From NCBI RefSeq assembly GCF_023375815.1, contig NZ_CP067412.1, positions 3,162,001 through 3,226,000 on the forward strand: a DNA stretch of 64,000 nt, written 5' to 3'. Position 1 is the first letter of the stretch. Each line of letters starts with the position of its first letter. Below the pieces are notes generated by a model. It was not told the DNA's origin. It worked only from the letters and a program-made list of their open reading frames with translations, and did not search any database. Shown here piece by piece: positions 9,604-19,110 of the stretch. The translations under genes were made by a program, and so were the position numbers. The DNA is from Pseudomonas sp. HS6. Lineage in GTDB: Bacteria; Pseudomonadota; Gammaproteobacteria; Pseudomonadales; Pseudomonadaceae.

Positions 9604-11031
9604 TTACAGAGTCAGGAAGCCGTCGTAGAGACCGTAGGCTGCCACCAGGGCGCCCACGACCACCGCGGCGAAAATCAGCTTCTCGACGTTGGTGAAAACC
9701 GGTTGTTTGAGTTCGAGCTTGGCCTTGGCGAACAGGATCGCGCCGGGCGCATAGAGCAGGGCCGAGAGCAGCAGGTACTTGACGCCACCGGCATACAGCA
9801 GCCAGACCGCATAGATCAGGGCGATGCCGCCGATGATCAGGTCCTTGCGGCGTTCGGCCGCGAAGCCTTCGTAGCTTTCGCCGCGTACTGCCAACAGCAG
9901 GGCGTAAGCCGCCGACCACAGGTACGGCACCAGAATCATCGACGTGGCGAGGTAGATCAGCGACAGGTAAGTACTGGCCGAGAACAGGGTAATGATGAGG
10001 AAAATCTGCACCATCGCGTTGGTCAGCCACAGGGCGTTGACCGGCACGTGGTTGGCGTTCTCCTTGCGCAGGAACTCCGGCATGGTGTGGTCCTTGGCGG
10101 CGGCGAACATGATCTCCGCGCACAGCAGCACCCACGACAGCAGCGCCCCGAGCAGCGAGATGATCAGGCCGACGCTGATCAGCACCGCGCCCCAGTGACC
10201 GACCACGTGCTCAAGCACGGCGGCCATCGACGGGTTCTGCAGTTTGGCCAGTTCCGGCTGGGTCATGATGCCCAGCGACAGCACGTTCACCAGTACCAGG
10301 AACAGCAGCACGGTGATGAAACCGATCACGGTGGCCTTGCCGACGTCCGAACGTTTTTCCGCCCGGGCCGAGAAGATGCTCGCGCCTTCGATGCCGATGA
10401 ATACCCACACGGTGACCAGCATCATGTTGCGCACCTGGTTCATCACGCTGCCCAGATCCGGGTTTTTCACGCCCCAGATGTCGGCGGTGAAGATGTCCAG
10501 TTTGAAGGCGAAGATCGCGATCAGGACGAACAGCAACAACGGCACGACCTTGGCGACGGTGGTCACCAGGTTGATGAACGCCGCTTCCTTGATCCCGCGC
10601 AGCACCAGGAAGTGCACGGCCCACAGCAGCACCGAGGCGCCGATCACCGCCGCAACCGTGTTGCCTTCACCGAACACCGGGAAGAAATAGCCGAGGGTAC
10701 TGAAGAGGAGAACGAAGTAACCGACGTTGCCCAGCCAGGCACTGATCCAGTAACCCCAGGCGGACGAGAAGCCCATGTAGTCGCCGAAACCGGCCTTGGC
10801 GTAGGCGTACACGCCGCCGTCCAGGTCAGGCTTGCGATTGGCGAGGGTCTGGAAGACAAAAGCGAGGGTGAGCATGCCGACAGCGGTGATGGCCCAACCG
10901 ATCAGCACTGCGCCGACGTCGGCACTGGCCGCCATGTTTTGTGGCAAAGAGAATATCCCGCCACCGATCATTGAACCGACTACCAATGCAACCATTGCAC
11001 CTAGTCGTAGTTTTCCGGGAGCTTCAGACAT
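9604..11031 (-). CDS. arcD: arginine/ornithine antiporter ArcD
   Basis: ArcD is an inner-membrane exchanger of the APC superfamily that imports arginine and exports ornithine for the deiminase pathway. The 475-residue protein has about 12-13 hydrophobic segments and opens with [20 protein letters not shown], the APC signature. The start at 11031 ([11 protein letters not shown]) matches the start of its paralogue on the other strand. It is first in arcDABC, behind an ANR-like box placed at about -41.5 from a plausible -10. Confidence 0.96.
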   Translation of the reverse strand: MSEAPGKLRLGAMVALVVGSMIGGGIFSLPQNMAASADVGAVLIGWAITAVGMLTLAFVFQTLANRKPDLDGGVYAYAKAGFGDYMGFSSAWGYWISAWLGNVGYFVLLFSTLGYFFPVFGEGNTVAAVIGASVLLWAVHFLVLRGIKEAAFINLVTTVAKVVPLLLFVLIAIFAFKLDIFTADIWGVKNPDLGSVMNQVRNMMLVTVWVFIGIEGASIFSARAEKRSDVGKATVIGFITVLLFLVLVNVLSLGIMTQPELAKLQNPSMAAVLEHVVGHWGAVLISVGLIISLLGALLSWVLLCAEIMFAAAKDHTMPEFLRKENANHVPVNALWLTNAMVQIFLIITLFSASTYLSLIYLATSMILVPYLWSAAYALLLAVRGESYEGFAAERRKDLIIGGIALIYAVWLLYAGGVKYLLLSALLYAPGAILFAKAKLELKQPVFTNVEKLIFAAVVVGALVAAYGLYDGFLTL

Positions 11032-11092
11032 TGCATGACTCCATTGCAGGAGAGAAGAGTTCACAGCGTAGTTCTGTTGACTGTTCAAACAG

Positions 11093-11106
11093 CTGACATA
11101 GATCAG
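11093..11106 (-). promoter_or_regulatory. ANR-type box of the arcDABC promoter
   Basis: CTGACATAGATCAG has the form CTGA-N6-TCAG, close to the ANR/FNR consensus TTGAT-N4-ATCAA. On the minus strand a TACGCT -10 candidate occupies 11070-11065. It would start transcription near 11058, which places the box centre (11099.5) at -41.5. That is the standard class II position for ANR, the anaerobic regulator known to activate arc operons. Confidence 0.7.
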
Positions 11107-11386
11107 TGCATGGCCACATTCCATTGTTAATGAATGACTTATGACTCGGGTGGAGGCATAAAGCTATTGTCTGGAAGGCCCGTCCTAGAGGCTTTTGGTC
11201 GATATGGTTGGGAATGGATCCTATTACTTTCGAGTTATCACGCTAGTTGCTTTTCAGGTTTTGGCAAATTTTTCACATCTGTTTTCAGTACAGAATTGAT
11301 TTATTAGGATCAGCGCACAAAACTGTCTGAGCGTGCTAGGCGTTATCGTCTTCCGCTATATATAAATGGCCGTTTTTTGGTGTTAC

Positions 11387-11400
11387 CTGATAAACGTCAG
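11387..11400 (+). promoter_or_regulatory. ANR-type box of the second arcD
   Basis: CTGATAAACGTCAG, again CTGA-N6-TCAG, lies 70 bases upstream of the rightward arcD start. Its -10 is less clear: TAATAG at 11420-11425 is the best candidate and puts the box near -38. Together with the leftward box it suggests both antiporters answer to low oxygen. The remaining 439-base gap is AT-rich with no other gene visible. Confidence 0.55.
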
Positions 11401-11470
11401 CTAGCTTTATCCGTTTAGTTAATAGTTGTTACAAATAAAAACCGAACCCTCATCTTTCAAGGAGATTTGA

Positions 11471-12898
11471 ATGTCGCAACCGACGCAAAAACTGCGCCTT
11501 GGCGCACTGATCGCCCTGGTAGTGGGTTCGATGATTGGCGGGGGGATATTCTCTTTGCCGCAGAACATGGCGGCTCGTGCCGATGCCGGGGCGATCCTGA
11601 TCGGCTGGGGGATCACGGCGATTGGCATGCTCACCCTGGCGTTCGTGTTCCAGACCCTGGCCAACCGCAAGCCGGAGCTGGACTCGGGCGTCTATGCCTA
11701 CGCCAAGGCCGGGTTCGGCGACTACATGGGCTTTTCATCCGCGTGGGGTTACTGGATCAGTGCGTGGCTGGGGAATGTCGGGTATTTCGTGTTGCTGTTC
11801 AGCACTCTCGGCTACTTCTTCCCGGTGTTCGGTCAGGGCAACACGCCGATTGCCATCGGTTGCGCCTCGGTGCTGCTGTGGGCCGTGCATTTTCTGGTGA
11901 TGCGCGGGATCAAGGAGGCGGCGCTGATCAACCAGTTGACCACGGTGGCCAAGATCATTCCGTTGATCATGTTTGTGATCATTGCCGCCGTGGCGTTCAA
12001 GGCTGACGTGTTTACCCGTGACATCTGGGGCCGCAGCAACCCGAACTTCGGCGGTGTGATGGATCAGGTACGCAACATGATGCTGGTCACCGTGTTCGTG
12101 TTCATCGGTATCGAAGGCGCCAGTGTGTATTCGGCCCGGGCGGAAAAACGCACGGACGTCGGCCGCGCCACGGTGATCGGTTTTATCGGTGTGCTGGCGC
12201 TATTGGTGCTGGTCAATGTGCTGTCGCTGGGGATCATGAGTCAGCCGGAACTGGCGACGTTGCAGAACCCTTCACTGGCAGCGGTGCTGGAGCATATTGT
12301 CGGGCCGTGGGGCGCCTTGCTGATCAGTGTCGGTCTGGCCATTTCCTTGCTCGGTGCGCTGTTGTCCTGGGCGCTGCTGTGCGCCGAAATCCTCTTCGCC
12401 ACCGCCAAGGACAAGACCATGCCGGCGTTCCTGCGCAAGGAAAACGCCAACCATGTGCCGGTCAATGCGCTGTGGCTGACCAACGTGATGATCCAGATTT
12501 TCCTGCTGATCACGTTGTTTTCCGCCGGCACTTACACCAGCCTGATCTACCTCGCGTCGTCGATGATTCTGGTGCCGTACCTGTGGTCGGCGGCCTATGC
12601 GGTGCTGTTGAGCGGGCGCGGAGAAACCTATGAACACGCCTCGGCCGAACGCACCAAGGACCTGCTGATCGGCGGCATCGCCCTGTGCTACGCGGTGTGG
12701 TTGCTGTACGCCGGCGGGGTGAAATATTTGCTGTTGTCGGCGCTGCTGTATGCGCCGGGGGTGATTCTGTTCGCCAAGGCCAAGCATGAGCAGGGCGAGC
12801 CGCTGTTCACCACGATCGAGAAGGGGATATTCACCTGTGTCATCGCCGGTGCCGGGCTCGCGGCGTACGGCTTGTACAGCGGTTTGCTGTCGTTGTGA
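11471..12898 (+). CDS. second arginine/ornithine antiporter (ArcD paralogue)
   Basis: It is exactly 475 residues, like the leftward arcD, and identical in long blocks (for example [20 protein letters not shown] and [18 protein letters not shown]). By eye about four of five residues agree. It has the APC fold with about 12-13 membrane segments. The differences cluster at the ends and in loops, so it may differ in affinity or exchange partner. It starts after AAGGAGATTTGA. Its TGA overlaps the GTG start of the alkA-like gene, so the two are cotranslated. It may be the product of an inverted duplication of arcD. Confidence 0.93.
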   Translation: MSQPTQKLRLGALIALVVGSMIGGGIFSLPQNMAARADAGAILIGWGITAIGMLTLAFVFQTLANRKPELDSGVYAYAKAGFGDYMGFSSAWGYWISAWLGNVGYFVLLFSTLGYFFPVFGQGNTPIAIGCASVLLWAVHFLVMRGIKEAALINQLTTVAKIIPLIMFVIIAAVAFKADVFTRDIWGRSNPNFGGVMDQVRNMMLVTVFVFIGIEGASVYSARAEKRTDVGRATVIGFIGVLALLVLVNVLSLGIMSQPELATLQNPSLAAVLEHIVGPWGALLISVGLAISLLGALLSWALLCAEILFATAKDKTMPAFLRKENANHVPVNALWLTNVMIQIFLLITLFSAGTYTSLIYLASSMILVPYLWSAAYAVLLSGRGETYEHASAERTKDLLIGGIALCYAVWLLYAGGVKYLLLSALLYAPGVILFAKAKHEQGEPLFTTIEKGIFTCVIAGAGLAAYGLYSGLLSL

Positions 12899-13746
12899 GG
12901 CTGCGGCTCGAATACCAGGCTCCCTACGATTGGCCGGCGATGCTCGGGTTTCTCGCGGCACGAGCGGTGGTCGGGATGGAGACGGTGGTCGATGGCGTGT
13001 ATTCGCGCAGCATCGGTTTGAACGGTCTTCACGGGACGGTTTCGGTCTGGCCCGGTGACGGTGATGCACTGGAGGTGGAACTGGATTTCCCGGATCCGTC
13101 GGCGGTTCCCGAGATTGTTGCGCGCTTGCGACGGTTGTTCGATCTGGACGCGGATCTGGCGACGATGCAACGGCATCTGGCGACGGATGCGCTGCTGGCG
13201 CCATTGATTGCCGAACGCCCTGGGTTGCGGGTACCGGGCGCGTGGGACGGACTGGAGCTGGCGTTTCGGGCGGTGCTGGGGCAGCAGATTACGGTGCTCG
13301 GGGCGATCCGGCTGGCGGGGAAACTGGTGGCGCAGTATGGCGAGCCTTTGCGTTCTGCGGTGCCGGGCCTGACTCACGTCTTTCCCCTGGCAATGGTTTT
13401 GGCGAACGCTGATCTGGCGGTGCTGGGCATGCCGAAAAGTCGCGGGCGCACCTTGTCCGGGGTGGCGCAGGCGTTGTTGGATGATCCGTTGCTGTTTGCC
13501 TCCGGGACGGCGCGGTTGCTGGCGTTGCACGGGATTGGCGACTGGACGGCGCAGTACATTGCCCTGCGACAGTTGCGGGATATGGACGGGTTTCCGACCG
13601 GCGATGTGGGGTTGCTGCGGGCGCTGGAGGTACTGGAGGGGGAACGGATGACGGTGCGGGAGTTGTCTGTTCGGGCCGAGATGTGGCGACCGTTTCGGGG
13701 GTATGCGGCGCAGGTTTTGTGGGCTTCTTTGAGTCGATTTGATTGA
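12895..13746 (+). CDS. alkA: AlkA-type DNA-3-methyladenine glycosylase
   Basis: The enzyme excises alkylated bases from DNA to start base excision repair. The 283 residues comprise an AlkA N-terminal domain (about 1-105) and an HhH-GPD domain. The hairpin LHGIGDWTAQYIALRQL starts at residue 211, and the catalytic aspartate of the PTGDVGL motif is Asp237, equivalent to E. coli Asp238. The GTG start overlaps the arcD paralogue stop (GTGA). There is no Ada-like regulator nearby. The coupling to an antiporter gene seems accidental rather than functional, which is inference. Confidence 0.88.
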   Translation: MRLRLEYQAPYDWPAMLGFLAARAVVGMETVVDGVYSRSIGLNGLHGTVSVWPGDGDALEVELDFPDPSAVPEIVARLRRLFDLDADLATMQRHLATDALLAPLIAERPGLRVPGAWDGLELAFRAVLGQQITVLGAIRLAGKLVAQYGEPLRSAVPGLTHVFPLAMVLANADLAVLGMPKSRGRTLSGVAQALLDDPLLFASGTARLLALHGIGDWTAQYIALRQLRDMDGFPTGDVGLLRALEVLEGERMTVRELSVRAEMWRPFRGYAAQVLWASLSRFD

Positions 13747-13774
13747 TTTTTTTGTTTATGGCCTGGAATCGCTG

Positions 13775-13964
13775 CCCTCACCCCAGCCCTCTCCCGGAGG
13801 GAGAGGGAGCCGACCTAGTTGTCTCGCATCATCCATCGACCTGAAAAATCGAGGCGATTTTGGATTCGGCGAGAAAGGGTCAAGTCGGCGTATTTCTCAA
13901 ATATCCCCCAATCGGCTCCCTCTCCCCCCGGGAGAGGGCTGGGCGGGCGGCGTTCCGATGAGGG
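13775..13964. repeat. inverted-repeat element, copy 2
   Basis: One end is CCCTCACCCCAGCCCTCTCC. The other arm (GGGAGAGGGCTGGGCGGGCG) has diverged from the usual GGGTGAGGG end, so this copy is partly degenerate. The core carries CATCGACCTGAAAAATCGAG, related to copy 3. It sits between alkA and the CoA-transferase, whose genes converge, and may serve as a two-way terminator. Confidence 0.65.
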
Positions 13965-13990
13965 CAGCAGTCTCAAGCCAAGCAAAAACC

Positions 13991-15337
13991 TTAAAACCAC
14001 TGCGGTCGATGCGACCCCAACTCAGTCGCCGGCAATGCCCACTGCAACGGCGTTCCAGCAATATGGAGCGGGGCTAGAAGCCGACGTGCCGGCCCCCATG
14101 GCGTGTGTTCCATCTGCAAACTCTGATCCTTTGCCTCCTCCGGACGCAACACTTCGTCAGTCCCCGGCCCCTGCTCAATCAACAACTTCGCCGTCCGCGA
14201 CAGCGACAATCGTGCAGACCCACCGCGACCACTGCGTAACCGTTCAGCCAGCAACCTGATCACACTCGCCGCCATCAAATACCCCGTCGCATGATCCAGC
14301 GCCTGCACCGGCAGCGGCGTCGGTTTATCCGCCTGCCTCCAGCGCTGTCCGGCCTCGGCGATCCCGCTGCTCATCTGCACCAGGCTGTCGAAACCCCGAC
14401 GGTTCTGCCACGGCCCGCTCCAGCCGTAGGCATTGAGGCAGACGTCGATCAGCCCCGGGGCCAGTTGCCGGCGACGTTCAACGCCGAAACCGAGATGCTC
14501 AAGCGCATCGGCACGATAGCCGTGCAGCAGAATGTCAGCGTCCTTGAGCAGACTTTCGAACACCGCACGATCTGCCGCTTGATGCAGATCCAGCCGCGCA
14601 CAGCGTTTGCCGAGGGTCACTTCCGGCACTACGCCGGGCTCGTTCCAGGTCGGCGGGTCGATGCGCAGGACATTGGCGCCGAGCCCCGCGAGAAAGCGGC
14701 TGGCGGTCGGGCCGGCCAGTACGCGAGTCAAATCGAGCACCTTGAGTCCGGCCAATGGCTGCGCCACCGAGCCTTTCCAGGGTTGATGACTTTCTTCTCC
14801 ATCACTGAAATGCACCAACGGCTCGGCATTCACCGCCAGGCCTTGCGGGTGTTTCTGCCACTGTTCCCAACTGCGCATTTCGGCGGCGCAGCCCTTGGCC
14901 TCGACCACCGCTTGCTCCAGATCGGCACCGCTCCATTGCGCGACTTTCGCCGCCATCGCCGCGCGGTCGGCACAGGCACCGAGCACGCTTTCGGCGGCGA
15001 CGCGGTGATGCGGCGCGTTGGTATGCAGGCGGATCCAGCCGTCCTTCGTCGCGTAGTCGCCGGCCACCGGATCCCACAGCGGCGGCACTTCCCAGCCGAT
15101 CGGCCGTAGCGAGGTGGCAAACCAGAACGAGGCGAGACGACGGTCGACTTCAACACCGGGCAAGTCGCCGGTTTGTTGCTGGAGCAGTTCGGCGACCGCT
15201 TGCCCGGCTGCAGCAATGCTCGCGCAGGCAAGGTCGGTGACGGCAAACGCCGAAGGCAGGGCGCCCTCGCCGGTGAATGGAATCGGCATGCGGGACAAGC
15301 CGAGTGCGGCTTGAATGGACGTGAGCAGATCAGTCAT
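13991..15337 (-). CDS. class III CoA-transferase (CaiB/BaiF), apparently permuted
   Basis: The 448-residue protein belongs to the CaiB/BaiF family, which moves CoA between carboxylic acids. The hallmark LKVLDLTRVLAGPTASRFLA usually opens these proteins but here begins near residue 198. The first 190 residues (with AGDYATKDGWIRLHTNAPHH) resemble the usual C-terminal half. The halves therefore look circularly permuted. A candidate catalytic aspartate lies in NRRGFDSLVQMSSG. No dehydrogenase, ligase or transporter neighbours it, so the substrate cannot be inferred. It is transcribed alone, leftward. Confidence 0.8.
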   Translation of the reverse strand: MTDLLTSIQAALGLSRMPIPFTGEGALPSAFAVTDLACASIAAAGQAVAELLQQQTGDLPGVEVDRRLASFWFATSLRPIGWEVPPLWDPVAGDYATKDGWIRLHTNAPHHRVAAESVLGACADRAAMAAKVAQWSGADLEQAVVEAKGCAAEMRSWEQWQKHPQGLAVNAEPLVHFSDGEESHQPWKGSVAQPLAGLKVLDLTRVLAGPTASRFLAGLGANVLRIDPPTWNEPGVVPEVTLGKRCARLDLHQAADRAVFESLLKDADILLHGYRADALEHLGFGVERRRQLAPGLIDVCLNAYGWSGPWQNRRGFDSLVQMSSGIAEAGQRWRQADKPTPLPVQALDHATGYLMAASVIRLLAERLRSGRGGSARLSLSRTAKLLIEQGPGTDEVLRPEEAKDQSLQMEHTPWGPARRLLAPLHIAGTPLQWALPATELGSHRPQWF

Positions 15338-15407
15338 CGAAGGCCCTCCGGAACGAGAGGGCAGAATAGTGCAAAACGCTGTTGGCTTAGATGAAACACA
15401 CTGTCCT

Positions 15408-15500
15408 CTGTGGGAGCTGGCTTGCCAGCGATTACGGAGTGTCAGTCAACAATGTATCGACTGATCTACCGCCATCGCTGGCAAGCCAGCTCCCACAGGG
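15408..15500. repeat. REP doublet between CoA-transferase and chemoreceptor
   Basis: The REP units CTGTGGGAGCTGGCTTGCCA and its inverse flank about 45 bases. It lies 17 bases past the chemoreceptor stop and 70 bases upstream of the CoA-transferase start. Confidence 0.85.
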
Positions 15501-15517
15501 ATTCAGGGCGACTGCGA

Positions 15518-17656
15518 TTAAACGCGGAACTGATCCATCAATTTCATCTGCTGACTGGCCAGGGCGTTGAGCTGGCTGCTGATCGCCGCCGATTCGGTGG
15601 CCTGTTCGGTCAGGGTTTCGGTAACGGTACGGATCGCCGACACGTTGCGATTGACCTCTTCGGCCACGGCGCTTTGCTGTTCGGCGGCGCTGGCGATTTG
15701 CAGGTTCATGTCGCTGATCACGGTCACCGCGTCGCTGATCTTGCCCAGAGCGTCCACGGCCTGGCGGATCTGCCCGGCGTTGTTGTGGGCCTGGGTCTGG
15801 CTCGAATGCATGGTCGCGACCACGCCACGGGTGCCGGTCTGGATGCGTTCGATCACCACGCGGATTTCCTCCACCGAATCCTGAGTGCGTTTGGCCAGGT
15901 TACGGACTTCGTCGGCAACCACCGCAAAACCACGACCACTTTCACCGGCGCGGGCCGCTTCGATTGCGGCGTTCAGCGCCAGCAGGTTGGTCTGTTCGGC
16001 GATGCTGCGGATCACTTCCAGCACCGAGCCGATCTGCTCGCTGTTGACCGCCAGTTCCTCGACTTCAGTCACCGCTTTGCTGACTTCATCGGCCAACTGA
16101 TTGATGTCGCGGGTGCTGCGCTCGATGATCGACATCCCGTCCTTGGCCGACTGGTCGGCGCCTTTAGCCGCGTTGGCCGCGTTCGAAGCGCTATTGGCCA
16201 CGTCGTGGGCGGTGGCGCTCATCTCGTTGGAGGCGGTGGCCACCTGATCGATCTCGCGGAACTGCACCTGCATGCCTTCGCTGGTCTGGCGGGCGATTTC
16301 CGACGACTGATCGGCAGTGCCGCGCGCTTCGGTGATGCTCTGTTTGATCTGGGCGATGGTCGGTTGCAGCTTGTCGAGGAAGCGGTTGAACCAGTTCACC
16401 AGTTCGCCCAGTTCATCCTTCTTGGTGTAGTTCAGACGCTGGGTCAGGTCGCCTTCGCCGCTGGCGATGTTCTTCAGCATCTCGGCGACGCTGTTGATCG
16501 GACGGGTCACGCCCGAGGCGGTGAGCCAGATCAGCAGCAGGCCGATCAGGCCTGCGATCACTGCCACTGACAGTGCGGTGATCATGCCGGTTTGCTGAGC
16601 GTCGTCGAGCACCGCTTGCAGCTTGACCGAGTCGGCCAGCAGCACTTGTTTCGGCAGGTCGATGACCACGCCCCAAGCCCGGGAATTGCCGATCGGGTCG
16701 ACCGGGTACACGGCGCGGATCAGATCGCCCTGCTCCAGAATCTTCGGTGTGCCGGCGCTCAGCAGTTGCAGGATGTCCTTGCCTTCGGCGCCGAGGGTTT
16801 CGGCGATGCCTTTGCCGACCTTGGTCGCGTCGGTGCTGTAGGCACCGAGCACGCCGCTGCCGGAGACGATCAGCATGTGCCCGGCACCGTTGAACAGTTC
16901 ACGCTGGGAGCCCACGGCCGCCGCTTGCAGGGCGTCGAGGGCGATGTCGATGCCGACCACGCCGATGGCCTTGCCGTCCACCAGCAACGGCACGGAAATG
17001 GTGGTCATGAGCATTTCCTTGGTGCCCACGGTGTCGGCGTACGGGTCGAGCAGGCAGGTGCGCTTGTTGTCGCGAGGGCAGGTGTACCAACTGTTGTAGG
17101 GCGTGCCGCTGACGCTGAGGGTGGTCTTGGTCATGTCTTCTTCGACCATGATCGTGTTCAGCGCAGAACCGGCGGCGCGGCTCCAGTAAGTAGCGAAGCG
17201 CCCGGCTTCGTTGGACTGGCGCGCCGCGTCGTTGACGAATTCGCTGTCCTTGCCGTCCAGGCCGTTGGGTTCGAAGGCCAGCCAGATGCCGAGCACCTTG
17301 CTGTTGCGCTCGAACGCGGTTTTCAGGCTCAGGTTCAACTCTTCACGCAAGGCGCCGGCGTCCAGCGAACGCTTGGCGGCCATGACTCGCATGTCCTTGA
17401 TCTGGTCGGCCAGTGCGGTGATCACCAGCAGGCTTTCACCGAAGGTTTTCTGCACCTGCACCGCCTGTTCGGCGGCCTTGGCCTGCAACAGGTCCTGCAC
17501 GCTGGCGGTGAGCATCTTGCTGCTCGACTCGCTGACCAGTTCGTCGTTCTGGTTGGTCTGGTAGATGTTGATGCCGACGATCAGCGCAACCACGCCGAGC
17601 AGGCACAGGCCGGACAGCAGGACGATTTTCAGGCGAATGGACAGGGAGTCGAACAT
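15518..17656 (-). CDS. methyl-accepting chemotaxis protein with dCache sensor
   Basis: This is a transmembrane chemoreceptor of 712 residues. It has a first membrane helix (about 10-32), a long periplasmic dCache region (about 35-360), a second helix (about 370-395), HAMP, and a cytoplasmic signalling domain with the hairpin tip [20 protein letters not shown]. The start at 17656 gives [17 protein letters not shown], and the 26 extra residues of the longer reading lack a membrane logic. Length and architecture resemble the polyamine/histamine receptors McpU/TlpQ, but I cannot confirm the ligand. It is monocistronic. Confidence 0.92.
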   Translation of the reverse strand: MFDSLSIRLKIVLLSGLCLLGVVALIVGINIYQTNQNDELVSESSSKMLTASVQDLLQAKAAEQAVQVQKTFGESLLVITALADQIKDMRVMAAKRSLDAGALREELNLSLKTAFERNSKVLGIWLAFEPNGLDGKDSEFVNDAARQSNEAGRFATYWSRAAGSALNTIMVEEDMTKTTLSVSGTPYNSWYTCPRDNKRTCLLDPYADTVGTKEMLMTTISVPLLVDGKAIGVVGIDIALDALQAAAVGSQRELFNGAGHMLIVSGSGVLGAYSTDATKVGKGIAETLGAEGKDILQLLSAGTPKILEQGDLIRAVYPVDPIGNSRAWGVVIDLPKQVLLADSVKLQAVLDDAQQTGMITALSVAVIAGLIGLLLIWLTASGVTRPINSVAEMLKNIASGEGDLTQRLNYTKKDELGELVNWFNRFLDKLQPTIAQIKQSITEARGTADQSSEIARQTSEGMQVQFREIDQVATASNEMSATAHDVANSASNAANAAKGADQSAKDGMSIIERSTRDINQLADEVSKAVTEVEELAVNSEQIGSVLEVIRSIAEQTNLLALNAAIEAARAGESGRGFAVVADEVRNLAKRTQDSVEEIRVVIERIQTGTRGVVATMHSSQTQAHNNAGQIRQAVDALGKISDAVTVISDMNLQIASAAEQQSAVAEEVNRNVSAIRTVTETLTEQATESAAISSQLNALASQQMKLMDQFRV

Positions 17657-17836
17657 GGGGCGTTCTCGCGAATGAATGAACTGTTGGCTACGGGGCACGG
17701 AATTGCCCGGTTCGCCAAATCCATTCAGCGCCATTCAATGCTCATCGGCGCGGGGCGAGGGTGCATGAGGCGCAAGCCGACGAACGGTCACGGCTAAACG
17801 TTTGCGCGGGCAAATGCCCTGAAAAGAAGGGAAAAA

Positions 17837-18232
17837 TCAGGAAATCTTCGGCAACGCTTCCGGTCGTGACCAGATCCACAGGTTGCCCATGGTCATGCCG
17901 GCGATCGCCAGATAGACCGGCCAGCCGTGATCGAGCATCACTAGCATCAGGGTCGCGCACAGCAGCATGCTGACGGTGGCGCTGACCTTGGCCTTGCGGG
18001 CGATGATCTTGCCGTTGCGCCAGTTGCTCAGGATCGGGCCGAACAGCCGATGGTTTTCCAGCCAGGCGCTCAGGCGCGGCGAACTGCGGGTCGCGGCCCA
18101 GGCGGCGAGAAGGATGAATTCGGTGGTTGGCAGGCCGGGCACGACGATGGCGATCAGGCCGATGCCGAGGCTGACATAGGCGAGTAGACCGAACAGCAGG
18201 CGGGCGAGTCGAGAGGAGGCGGGTTGCGGCAT
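17837..18232 (-). CDS. DUF454 (YbaN-like) inner-membrane protein
   Basis: This 131-residue membrane protein has two hydrophobic stretches near the N-terminus (LARLLFGLLAYVSLGIGLIA, then around VPGLPTTEF) and one pair near the C-terminus. The DUF454 signature GIVVPGLPTTEFILLAAW is present in close form. The function is unknown; E. coli YbaN is the reference member. It lies between the chemoreceptor and hemO genes, separated from hemO by a REP doublet. In some pseudomonads a DUF454 gene sits next to haem genes, so a link to hemO is possible but unproven. Confidence 0.85.
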   Translation of the reverse strand: MPQPASSRLARLLFGLLAYVSLGIGLIAIVVPGLPTTEFILLAAWAATRSSPRLSAWLENHRLFGPILSNWRNGKIIARKAKVSATVSMLLCATLMLVMLDHGWPVYLAIAGMTMGNLWIWSRPEALPKIS

Positions 18233-18288
18233 GGGCTCGGCGAGAGGCTTATGAGACAGGGTGGGAATCTTACAGAATTACGCAATTC

Positions 18289-18383
18289 CTTGTAGGAGCT
18301 GGCTTGCCAGCGATAGCGTCCGGTCAGTCGACAGGGATGTTGTCTGACACGTCGTCATCGCTGGCAAGCCAGCTCCCACAGGG
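18289..18383. repeat. REP doublet downstream of hemO
   Basis: TGTAGGAGCTGGCTTGCCAG and its inverse GCAAGCCAGCTCCCACAGGG flank about 45 bases. It ends about 20 bases from the hemO stop. Confidence 0.85.
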
Positions 18384-18402
18384 TTTTACATCGTGGCCAA
18401 TA

Positions 18403-18999
18403 TCAGGCCGGCTCGGCTTCTGTGGCGTAAGCCTGTTCCAGCAGCACGGTGAAGCGGTTGAACGCGTCGATCGCGCCTTGCTCCACTTCGGCTTCTTCTT
18501 CGGCACTGAATTGCAGCGAATCGAGGGTGCGCACAAAACTTTTCCACCCTTCGGCGCGACCGCCCTCAGGCTCGCCCAGGTGACGGGCGCCAAAGGTTTC
18601 GCTCAGCTCCAGCGCAACCGCGCGCTTGATCAGGAACGCAGCGCCGAGCTTGGAGCCCTCCGAGACGAAGATCCAGCCCAGGGCGCGGGCCTTGCTCGGG
18701 TTTTTCACCGCGCCGGCCACCGGGGCAGGCACTTCGGTGTCCAGGTCGGCGAGGTCGGCCTTGGCGGCTTCGGCGCGGCAGCGGGCCGGCAGGTCAGGAA
18801 CGATGGCGGTCAGTTCGGCATCGTTGTACAGCGAGACCAGTTCTGACTGGAACAGGTACTGCGCGACCACGAAACGGGCGAAATTGGCGCGTGTCTCGAA
18901 CGGCGCGTGGGCCTTGACCAGCGCATCGAGCTTGCTGTGCGGCTCGTGGGTGATCTGGTTCAGGCGTTGCGAACGCAGGGCTTTTTCCGGGGTGCTCAT
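18403..18999 (-). CDS. hemO: haem oxygenase (HemO/PigA)
   Basis: The enzyme opens the haem ring to release iron from imported haem. The 198 residues equal the length of P. aeruginosa PigA and align in long stretches (LRSQRLNQITHEPHSKL, ARFVVAQYLFQ, LGWIFVSEGSKLGAAFL, GARHLGEPEGGRAEGWKSF). The proximal haem ligand is His21 in HEPHSKL. It is the last gene of the hxuIRA-hemO cluster. A strong terminator separates it from the receptor gene, so it needs read-through or its own promoter, which I could not identify. Confidence 0.95.
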   Translation of the reverse strand: MSTPEKALRSQRLNQITHEPHSKLDALVKAHAPFETRANFARFVVAQYLFQSELVSLYNDAELTAIVPDLPARCRAEAAKADLADLDTEVPAPVAGAVKNPSKARALGWIFVSEGSKLGAAFLIKRAVALELSETFGARHLGEPEGGRAEGWKSFVRTLDSLQFSAEEEAEVEQGAIDAFNRFTVLLEQAYATEAEPA

Positions 19000-19060
19000 G
19001 AGATGTCCTTGAAATGAAGAGGCGCTTGATAACGAGACGTACGGGCAAGCGCCGGACAGT

Positions 19061-19102
19061 AAAAAAACCTCACGGCGCGGCCATGCGCTCGCACCGTGAG
19101 GT
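19061..19102 (-). terminator. terminator after the haem receptor gene
   Basis: Read leftward, a 9-bp perfect stem ACCTCACGG/CCGTGAGGT (19102-19094 with 19075-19067) closes an 18-base loop and is followed by seven T. It lies right after the receptor stop and upstream of hemO, so it should limit transcription into hemO. Confidence 0.85.
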
Positions 19103-19110
19103 CGGCCGGA

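Noticed and set aside
11077..11088. TTGACTGTTCAA as an FNR/ANR site
   Set aside because: The half-sites are four bases apart instead of six, so it does not fit. CTGACATAGATCAG at 11093 has the right spacing.
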